DNA of 7,908 bases from Clostridia bacterium (GTDB lineage: Bacteria; Bacillota; Clostridia; Lutisporales; Lutisporaceae): NCBI GenBank assembly GCA_029256365.1, contig JAQSYB010000078.1, positions 1-7,908 on the forward strand, written 5' to 3'. Of this stretch, positions 1 to 4,062 are shown piece by piece. Under the pieces are notes generated by a model. That model made no database searches, had not been told where the DNA came from, and saw only the letters and a list, made by a program, of their open reading frames with translations. The position numbers were made by a program, and so were the translations under genes. Within the stretch, counting starts at the first letter, position 1, and the number at the start of each line of letters is the position of its first letter.

Positions 1-368
1 TTGATAATCGGCACAACAATTTCTGAGTTTGATGCACAGTCACAGGCAATGTGTCCAGGAAACAGATGTACATCAGGCACTAGCTGTGTTGTTTTTTGAG
101 CTACCGCTGTACCGCAAACTCCCTTGCCTATTTTTATGCGAGTGCACGCTGTTTTTCCTTGAAATGGACCTAAGATTAATTCTCCCTCATTTAGGAAATA
201 AAAGCCTGCCCAGTTTATCATCTCCAAATTGGTATATAAATGTGCAGCTGCATTGGATAGATTGGCCAACCAATTGCTTTCACTTGCCAGCAGCCCTTCC
301 AGCTTTACATTTAATATCTTATAAAAGGTTTCTTTGTCAGCCACGTTGATTTTTTTATGGTCCTGCAT
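1..368 (-). CDS. msrC: Free methionine-R-sulfoxide reductase (fRMsr, GAF domain), 3' end beyond the window
   Basis: Reading leftwards from ATG at 368-366, an open frame of 122 codons runs off the left edge with no stop. The protein is a single GAF domain. Recognisable segments are NWAGFYFLNEGELILGPFQG (52-71), KGVCGTAVA (82-90) and VPDVHLFPGHIACD (97-110). Cysteines at 75, 85 and 109 have the 10- and 24-residue spacing of the three catalytic/resolving cysteines of the E. coli enzyme (C84, C94, C118). The family reduces free (not protein-bound) methionine-R-sulfoxide in the cytoplasm, using thioredoxin as electron donor. The usual length is about 150-165 residues, so roughly 30-45 C-terminal residues lie outside. 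An extra cysteine occurs at 111. A GGTGGGAG Shine-Dalgarno lies just upstream of the ATG. The gene is divergent from the DNA glycosylase gene. The family call is firm; the missing end cannot be judged. Confidence 0.93.
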   Translation of the reverse strand, partial: MQDHKKINVADKETFYKILNVKLEGLLASESNWLANLSNAAAHLYTNLEMINWAGFYFLNEGELILGPFQGKTACTRIKIGKGVCGTAVAQKTTQLVPDVHLFPGHIACDCASNSEIVVPII

Positions 369-408
369 GTATTCTCCCACCCTTCAATGATTCATTTCTT
401 CTATAAAA

Positions 409-437
409 ATTATATAACATTGCATGAATTGTGTAAA
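409..437 (-). promoter_or_regulatory. Predicted sigma-A promoter of the methionine sulfoxide reductase gene
   Basis: On the minus strand, TTTACA (437-432) and a perfect TATAAT (414-409) are separated by 17 bp, close to the housekeeping consensus. The predicted start of transcription is about 35 bp before the ATG at 368. The -35 box overlaps that of the oppositely directed promoter. Confidence 0.6.
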
Positions 438-459
438 ATTTTGTTTAATGATTTATAAT
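429..459 (+). promoter_or_regulatory. Predicted sigma-A promoter of the DNA glycosylase gene
   Basis: A perfect TATAAT lies at 454-459, about 30 bp before the ATG at 491. The best -35 candidate is TTGTGT (429-434) with a long 19-bp spacer; with a 17-bp spacer the hexamer is GTGTAA. The -10 is convincing and the -35 is weak, so an activator may be needed or the promoter may simply be modest. Confidence 0.45.
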
Positions 460-473
460 AAGTTTAATCATTA
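446..473. repeat. 8-bp inverted repeat flanking the -10 box (possible operator)
   Basis: TAATGATT (446-453) and AATCATTA (466-473) are perfect inverted copies separated by 12 bp, and the intervening 12 bp contain the TATAAT of the glycosylase promoter. A dimeric repressor bound here would block that promoter. In DNA this AT-rich, an 8-bp dyad can arise by chance. Confidence 0.3.
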
Positions 474-490
474 TATTTATTGGAGGAAAA

Positions 491-1114
491 ATGAAAGTTC
501 TTGATAGGGATTTCTACAAAAGAGATACAATTACTGTATCAAAAGAGCTTTTGGGCAAGGTTCTGGTACACCAAACAAAGAATTATACAGTAGCCGGAAG
601 AATCGTTGAAACGGAGGCATATCTGGGACCTGAGGACAAAGCAGCACATTCTTATGGCGGCAAAATGACCCCTAGAGTAGAGGTTATGTACAACCAAGGA
701 GGCTACAGCTATATATTCACCATATATGGCATGTATCAATGCTTTAATATTGTCACCGAAAAGCAGGGTACTCCTCAAGCTGCACTGATTCGAGCTTTGG
801 AGCCAGTGGAAAATTTGGATTTTATGGCAATGAGACGCTTCAACAAAGTCTATACTGACCTTAGCAAGAAGCAAATCAAGGATTTGACAAATGGCCCTGG
901 CAAGCTTTGCATTGCAATGGATTTGGGCAAGGAACAGAATAAAATTGATTTATGTAGTAGCAATGGAGTTGATGATATCTATGTGTATGATGATGGATAT
1001 CAGGATTTTGAAATAGAAGCCTCCCCTCGCATCAACATTGACTATGCGGAGGAATATGTGGATATGCCCTGGAGGTTTACCATGAAGGGGAACATGTATT
1101 TGTCGAAGAAGTGA
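491..1114 (+). CDS. aag: DNA-3-methyladenine glycosylase, AAG/MPG family
   Basis: Monofunctional DNA glycosylase that removes alkylated and deaminated purines (3-methyladenine, hypoxanthine) to start base excision repair. The 207-residue length is normal for bacterial members. By alignment with human AAG, RIVETEAYLGPEDKAAHS (37-54) holds the water-activating Glu (E42, human E125), Tyr44 (human Y127) and His53 (human H136). IYGMYQCFN (78-86) ends at Asn86 (human N169), and LIRALEP (99-105) carries Arg101 (human R182). NGPGKLCIAM (134-143) is the conserved C-terminal block. The residue matching human Y159, the intercalating-site tyrosine, is Phe76, so the ring is kept but the hydroxyl is lost. 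GGAGG at 482-486 sits 4 nt before the ATG. The gene stands alone; no clear terminator follows before the repeat region. Confidence 0.95.
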   Translation: MKVLDRDFYKRDTITVSKELLGKVLVHQTKNYTVAGRIVETEAYLGPEDKAAHSYGGKMTPRVEVMYNQGGYSYIFTIYGMYQCFNIVTEKQGTPQAALIRALEPVENLDFMAMRRFNKVYTDLSKKQIKDLTNGPGKLCIAMDLGKEQNKIDLCSSNGVDDIYVYDDGYQDFEIEASPRINIDYAEEYVDMPWRFTMKGNMYLSKK

Positions 1115-1270
1115 ATTGGTGCGTCCAGGGTGTAGCGTAGAGAAAGAATGTTGTATCAATACTCATTAAATCGAGTGCGTCACATAGCAAAAGAGAAAGG
1201 TGCTTGTATAGGGTACAATTACTCGGTTTGTATTTGTACTCTACGAGTAATGTGAGCAAAAGTTCGTAAT

Positions 1271-1290
1271 TGTTGGCACGCATGCCAACA
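1271..1290. other. Perfect 8-bp hairpin inside the foldback element
   Basis: TGTTGGCA (1271-1278) pairs with TGCCAACA (1283-1290) around a CGCA loop. It is the first of two side stems enclosed by the long inverted repeat. No T-run follows, so it is not a terminator. Confidence 0.75.
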
Positions 1291-1291
1291 G

Positions 1292-1324
1292 CGCCTCAAC
1301 TGACAGGAGGTCAGTTTTGAGGCG
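1292..1324. other. 13-bp hairpin with 2-nt bulge inside the foldback element
   Basis: CGCCTCAA (1292-1299) pairs with TTGAGGCG (1317-1324). CTGAC (1300-1304) pairs with GTCAG (1310-1314) around an AGGAG loop, with TT (1315-1316) bulged. It is GC-rich compared with its surroundings. There is no T-run after it, which argues against a terminator. The exposed loop AGGAG resembles a Shine-Dalgarno core, but no suitable start codon follows. Confidence 0.75.
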
Positions 1325-1410
1325 GTAGAACTTTTGCCACATTATGAGTAGATCAGTACAAAACAAATCGAGTATCCTTGTACCAGATACAACACCTTTC
1401 GCTTTTGCGG

Positions 1411-1564
1411 CTATTGCGGCTATTTGCGGCTATTTGCGGCTATATACAGCTATTGCGGCTATATACAGCTATTGCGTCTATATACGGCTATTGCGTCTAT
1501 ATACGGCTATTGCGTCTATATACGGCTATTGCATCTATATACGGCTATATACCGCTATATATTG
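1411..1564. repeat. Tandem array of alternating 9-mer and 10-mer units (19-bp period)
   Basis: Sixteen head-to-tail submotifs all start with CTAT and fall into two classes. Class A is CTATTGCGG/T (9 bp; CTATTTGCGG variants are 10 bp). Class B is CTATATACGG or CTATATACAG (10 bp). The order is A, A', A', B, A, B, A, B, A, B, A, B, A, B, B, B. The best-conserved core is three identical 19-bp A+B units between 1469 and 1525. Because 19 is not a multiple of 3, all reading frames are cycled, so this is not a designed protein repeat. The array starts 3 bp after the foldback element ends. It may be a polymorphic minisatellite-like locus; function unknown. Confidence 0.9.
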
Positions 1565-1583
1565 TATCATTGCATTCCAAAAT

Positions 1584-1612
1584 AAAAAAAAAGCCGCGAT
1601 TACGCGGCTTTT
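1584..1612 (-). terminator. Rho-independent terminator overlapping the stop codon of the membrane-protein gene
   Basis: On the minus strand, AAAAGCCGCG (1612-1603), loop TAAT (1602-1599) and CGCGGCTTTT (1598-1589) form a perfect 10-bp stem running into a nine-T tract (1592-1584). The stop codon TAA is the first three bases of the tetraloop, and the 5' arm encodes the last residues of the protein. It may also act weakly on plus-strand transcripts coming out of the tandem array. Confidence 0.88.
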
Positions 1613-2274
1613 GCTGCTTTCTTCTTTGAAAATGCCAATATACCGCCCAAAGCTATAGATAGGAATGCGGCATAGATCAGTCTGTAGTTTTCTGGCAGCA
1701 TGAAGGTGATGGAGTGTGCTGGTATCCAGAATATAGGAATCGTTTTTACAACGACAAAGCCTATAAAGCCGTTCCAGTCAATTTTTGCTACTACATCCTT
1801 TAGCTTCACACTGAAGATTTTGCTTAATTTGCCTTCCCCTAAGTCTATAAATGTGTCCGTAACTCTATGAAGTGCCATAAAGGTTGGGGCAAATATAAGG
1901 TTCATTAATGCACTTGTTAAGAATGAAACCAAAAGTGCCGCTCCAAAGCCTGCTTCTAAGGAAGGTAGCAAATGAGCCTTCTGTGCACCTATTACTCCTT
2001 GGTTGAACACCTTGAATACCACTACAAAGGACATACCTAGAATTCCCCAGATAATAACTCTGTGAATAAAGCCCACTGGGATTTTCCAATCTCCAAGTAA
2101 AATTCTTAAGGCCAATAGTTCACCCATAGTTGCAAGTACTGAATACTTTACAAAAGCCATCATATAAGGATGTGCTGATGTAGTAGCTTCAAACCAGTGT
2201 CTTGTATTCTCCACTGCTAAGAAAGCTACAATGGCCAACAAAATTCCGGCCCATAACAAATCAAATTTTTTCAA
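1600..2274 (-). CDS. Multi-pass membrane protein of unknown function (possibly Mpv17/PMP22-like)
   Basis: The product is 224 residues and strongly hydrophobic, with about six predicted membrane segments near 7-22, 37-60, 69-90, 107-130, 168-192 and 197-214. The C-terminus is short and lysine-rich (SKKKAAKAA). The stretch DWNGFIGFVVVKTIPIFWIP (166-185) followed by an Arg-containing final helix (YR at 197-198) faintly recalls the C-terminal W..NF..VP...R pattern of the Mpv17/PMP22 family, but I would not rely on it by eye. The start is TTG at 2274-2272, placed 8 nt after GGAGG, with no better ATG or GTG nearby. It follows the MgtC-family gene by 50 bp on the same strand and has its own extended -10 in that gap. 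It may be co-transcribed or separately expressed. It ends in a terminator that contains its stop codon. Confidence 0.8.
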   Translation of the reverse strand: MKKFDLLWAGILLAIVAFLAVENTRHWFEATTSAHPYMMAFVKYSVLATMGELLALRILLGDWKIPVGFIHRVIIWGILGMSFVVVFKVFNQGVIGAQKAHLLPSLEAGFGAALLVSFLTSALMNLIFAPTFMALHRVTDTFIDLGEGKLSKIFSVKLKDVVAKIDWNGFIGFVVVKTIPIFWIPAHSITFMLPENYRLIYAAFLSIALGGILAFSKKKAAKAA

Positions 2275-2312
2275 ACAAATACCCTCCCAATAAAAAATAA
2301 AATAGCATAGAT

Positions 2313-2321
2313 ATTATAGCA
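2313..2321 (-). promoter_or_regulatory. Predicted extended -10 promoter for the membrane-protein gene
   Basis: On the minus strand, TGCTATAAT (2321-2313) is a perfect TATAAT with an upstream TGn extension, about 40 bp before the TTG start. The -35 hexamer at 17 bp is TGCAAA, which is poor, but extended -10 promoters tolerate this. It lies in the gap after the MgtC-family stop codon. Confidence 0.5.
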
Positions 2322-2324
2322 TAC

Positions 2325-2999
2325 TTATTCGAGTATTTGCACGTATTTAATGCCTTCAAGCTTATAAAGCTCCTCCATAATTTTTATGCTTGAAACATCC
2401 TTCGTGATTGTTACCTTTACTCTTAGAGCAATCAGATTATCCTCAGCAGGCTCAACTGAAATATCACTTGCATGCAATTCAAACTCATCTAATTTTTTGC
2501 TAATCATGTTTAGCCGACCTTCTGCATTAATCGATTTTATTATGATAAGGGTTTTCCCACCCTTCCCATAAACCAAATAACCTAATTTTGAAAAAATCAT
2601 AAGTATGATCAGTATAAAGGATGTTGTTACAATTGCTCCAGCATAAAAACCTAAGCCAATTGCTACACCCAAGCAGCCTACTACCCATAGGCTAGCTGCC
2701 GTCGTCAAGCCTCTCACGCTTAAGCCTTCTTTTATAATTGTACCCGCTCCCAAAAATCCTATGCCGCTTATGACCTGGGCACCCAATCTGGCAGGATCGA
2801 TATTCGCAACAAATCTATATTTCTCAAATAAGAATATATTGCAAAGCATGACTAGCGTTGCACCAATGCATACAAGTATATGGGTTCTTAAGCCTGCAGG
2901 CTGCCTGTTTCGCTCCCGCTCAATACCGATTAACCCACCTAAAAGACAAGCTAGTGCCAGTCTAAGTAATATTTCAAAGTTGCTAACCAATTTCAACAC
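2325..2999 (-). CDS. MgtC/SapB family inner-membrane protein
   Basis: Family features are GGLIGIERERNRQPAGLRTH (21-40), DPARLGAQVISGIGFLGAG (68-86) and VRGLTTAASLWVVGCLGVA (95-113), the three best-conserved MgtC blocks. About five hydrophobic segments lie at 8-25, 39-58, 72-90, 98-118 and 121-138. A soluble C-terminal domain (about 150-224) with alternating strands and helices resembles the ACT-like tail of longer members. MgtC in pathogens is linked to growth at low magnesium and to inhibition of the F-type ATPase; the role of such homologues in ordinary Firmicutes is unsettled. The GTG at 2999 lies against its own AAGGGG sequence, so the TTG at 2990-2988 (fourth codon), 8 nt downstream of that sequence, is a better start. 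No magnesium riboswitch is apparent in the short leader. Confidence 0.93.
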   Translation of the reverse strand: MLKLVSNFEILLRLALACLLGGLIGIERERNRQPAGLRTHILVCIGATLVMLCNIFLFEKYRFVANIDPARLGAQVISGIGFLGAGTIIKEGLSVRGLTTAASLWVVGCLGVAIGLGFYAGAIVTTSFILIILMIFSKLGYLVYGKGGKTLIIIKSINAEGRLNMISKKLDEFELHASDISVEPAEDNLIALRVKVTITKDVSSIKIMEELYKLEGIKYVQILE

Positions 3000-3057
3000 C
3001 CCTTATTTTATACTTTATTTACCATGTTTAACGATAAAAAAAACCTTCTTACATTGA

Positions 3058-3070
3058 TGCGAAATTCGCA
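3058..3070. repeat. 13-bp dyad between MgtC-family and aminotransferase genes
   Basis: TGCGAA (3058-3063) and TTCGCA (3065-3070) form a perfect inverted repeat around a single A. It lies in the gap between two divergent genes, about 60 bp before the MgtC-family start and 36 bp upstream of the aminotransferase -10. Its position suits a regulator-binding site, but nothing identifies the regulator. Confidence 0.3.
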
Positions 3071-3102
3071 AAATAATTTATATGCAAATGTATTTGTTAA
3101 TT

Positions 3103-3111
3103 TGATATAAT
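3103..3111 (+). promoter_or_regulatory. Predicted extended -10 promoter for the aminotransferase gene
   Basis: TGATATAAT (3103-3111) is a perfect TATAAT preceded by TGn. The -35 hexamer at 17 bp (TGCAAA, 3083-3088) is weak. Transcription would start near 3118, giving a leader of about 80 nt before the ATG at 3197. I see no recognisable leader structure. Confidence 0.5.
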
Positions 3112-3196
3112 ATATTAGGTAAAGAATTTGGGTCTTAAACGTATTTCATATTATATCGGCTCATATTATGTTTATTATTATAGGATGGTGCATTAT

Positions 3197-4021
3197 ATGA
3201 ACAAAGAAATTATTGAGGATTACTTTATAAGCAATGGCCGTGAATTTGAAACAAGCAACTTTGATCATCAAATGATACAGCCCTCGGTTTATGAAGTGAT
3301 CAGAGTAATTAAGGGTGTCCCACTATTTATTGAGGATCACATGGTGAGACTGCAGCGGTCTGCTGAATCACTGGACTCCAATTTGACAGAAATTATTCCC
3401 AATATAACAGCTGATATAAAAAGACTCATACAGCTCAACCATCAACCAGAAAAGAATATTAAGCTGATTGTTTATAATCTGGAAAAAGATATTCCTGATT
3501 ATATCATGTGTTTTATAAAAAGCAGTTATCCCTCAGAGGATCAATATTTCCAAGGAATACATACAATCCTAGTTCATGCAGAGCGAGACAATCCAAATGC
3601 AAAGATAATCAATAATGAGCTGAGAGTAATGATAAATCAAAAGCTCAAGGAATGCAACGCCTATGAGGCTCTACTATTAAACAGCAGAGGCGAAATTACA
3701 GAGGGCAGCCGTTCAAACCTATTCTTCCTAGTACATGGAAAGATCTATACCTCTCCTGCAGAGGATGTACTAATTGGCATAACAAGAAAATACATTATAG
3801 AGGCTTGCCGCAGCTTAAATTTGGAGATTATTGAGCAGCCTATCCCTTTCTCAATGCTGGACTATGCTGAGGGTGCATTTATTACAGGGACTTCCCCAAA
3901 GCTGCTTCCAATAGCAAGCATAGAAGAACATCAATTGGATTCAGCAAACAATGAAATTGTAAAGAGCGTACGAATCGAATATGATAGGATATTAGAAAAA
4001 TACATAAATGAACATAAATAG
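3197..4021 (+). CDS. Fold-type IV PLP-dependent aminotransferase (class IV)
   Basis: The 274-residue protein belongs to the family that includes branched-chain aminotransferase (IlvE), D-amino-acid aminotransferase and 4-amino-4-deoxychorismate lyase (PabC). Visible features are YEVIRVIKGVPLFIEDHMVRL (32-52, early family motif), NAKIINNELR (134-143) with Lys136 as the likely PLP Schiff-base lysine, ITEGSRSNLFF (167-177) with Glu169 expected to contact the pyridine nitrogen, GITR (194-197) and ITGTSPKLLPI (229-239) for phosphate contact. The K-to-E spacing of 33 is normal. Which substrate is used cannot be read from these motifs. The ATG at 3197 follows GGTG by 6 nt; the frame extends back to TTG 3128 and ATG 3185, but neither has a good ribosome site. 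It converges on dsdA 42 bp away. Confidence 0.88.
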   Translation: MNKEIIEDYFISNGREFETSNFDHQMIQPSVYEVIRVIKGVPLFIEDHMVRLQRSAESLDSNLTEIIPNITADIKRLIQLNHQPEKNIKLIVYNLEKDIPDYIMCFIKSSYPSEDQYFQGIHTILVHAERDNPNAKIINNELRVMINQKLKECNAYEALLLNSRGEITEGSRSNLFFLVHGKIYTSPAEDVLIGITRKYIIEACRSLNLEIIEQPIPFSMLDYAEGAFITGTSPKLLPIASIEEHQLDSANNEIVKSVRIEYDRILEKYINEHK

Positions 4022-4046
4022 AGATGACCTTGGTCATCTCTATTTT
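4016..4046 (+). terminator. Rho-independent terminator between the aminotransferase gene and dsdA
   Basis: AAATAGAGATGACC (4016-4029) pairs perfectly with GGTCATCTCTATTT (4032-4045); in practice this gives a 13-bp stem with a CTTG loop. It is followed by a T-rich tail (TTTTATTA) on the plus strand. The stop codon TAG (4019-4021) sits in the 5' arm. On the minus strand the exit is TATTTATG, a poor T-run, so dsdA termination here is less certain. Confidence 0.8.
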
Positions 4047-4062
4047 ATTAAGGAAATCTGTT

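Larger units (their letters stand above)
1187..1408. repeat. 222-bp imperfect inverted repeat (foldback element) with two internal hairpins
   Basis: The left arm (1187-1265) and right arm (1328-1408) are inverted copies, alignable end to end at roughly 80% identity with a few small indels. Both begin GCAAAAG and end GCAAAAGTTC when read inwards on matching strands. The best-matching blocks include GAAAGGTG, GGTACAA, TTTGTACT and TAATGTG. The central 62 bp contain two more hairpins. The whole could fold as a long basal helix leading to a junction with two side stems. Candidates are a MITE-like miniature inverted-repeat element, an extruded DNA cruciform, or a structured transcript. I see no target-site duplication at the ends, no transposase and no known RNA family. 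The structure is directly visible; its identity is unknown. Confidence 0.8.
1115..1599. other. 485-bp stretch without a credible gene, filled with repeats
   Basis: Between the glycosylase stop and the stop of the convergent membrane-protein gene there is no gene I can support. The stretch holds about 70 bp of unassigned sequence (1115-1186), the foldback element (1187-1408), the tandem array (1411-1564) and the terminator of the minus-strand gene. Within the left part, TTGTATCAATACTC (1151-1164) resembles TTGTATTTGTACTC (1228-1241), and GCAAAAG recurs at 1187-1193 and 1256-1262. This suggests old duplication inside the region. Open frames crossing it translate only the repeats. Confidence 0.7.

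Noticed and set aside
29..349. Plus-strand frame of 106 codons
   Set aside because: It is antisense to the methionine sulfoxide reductase frame, which has exact family motifs and catalytic cysteine spacing.
539..874. Minus-strand frame inside the glycosylase gene
   Set aside because: It has no ribosome site or recognisable motif and is fully covered by a well-supported gene on the other strand.
1187..1408. Insertion sequence
   Set aside because: There is no transposase frame between the arms (only 62 bp) and no target-site duplication. At most it could be a non-autonomous derivative.
1411..1564. CRISPR array
   Set aside because: The units are contiguous 9-10-mers with no unique spacers, and no cas gene is nearby.
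1344..1658. Open frame of about 104 codons across the tandem array, rich in Tyr, Ile, Leu and Ala
   Set aside because: It has no Shine-Dalgarno, the protein is simply the 19-bp repeat read in rotating frames, and it runs into the terminator and 3' end of the minus-strand gene. A second frame (1378-1629) reads the same DNA equally well.
3000..3127. Magnesium-sensing riboswitch for the MgtC-family gene
   Set aside because: The leader is short and AT-rich with only one 13-bp dyad, far too small and simple for an M-box.
3128..3196. N-terminal extension of the aminotransferase (23 extra residues)
   Set aside because: The extra residues are Tyr-rich and low complexity, unlike the family. The extension begins only about 10 nt after the predicted transcription start, and no Shine-Dalgarno precedes TTG 3128 or ATG 3185.
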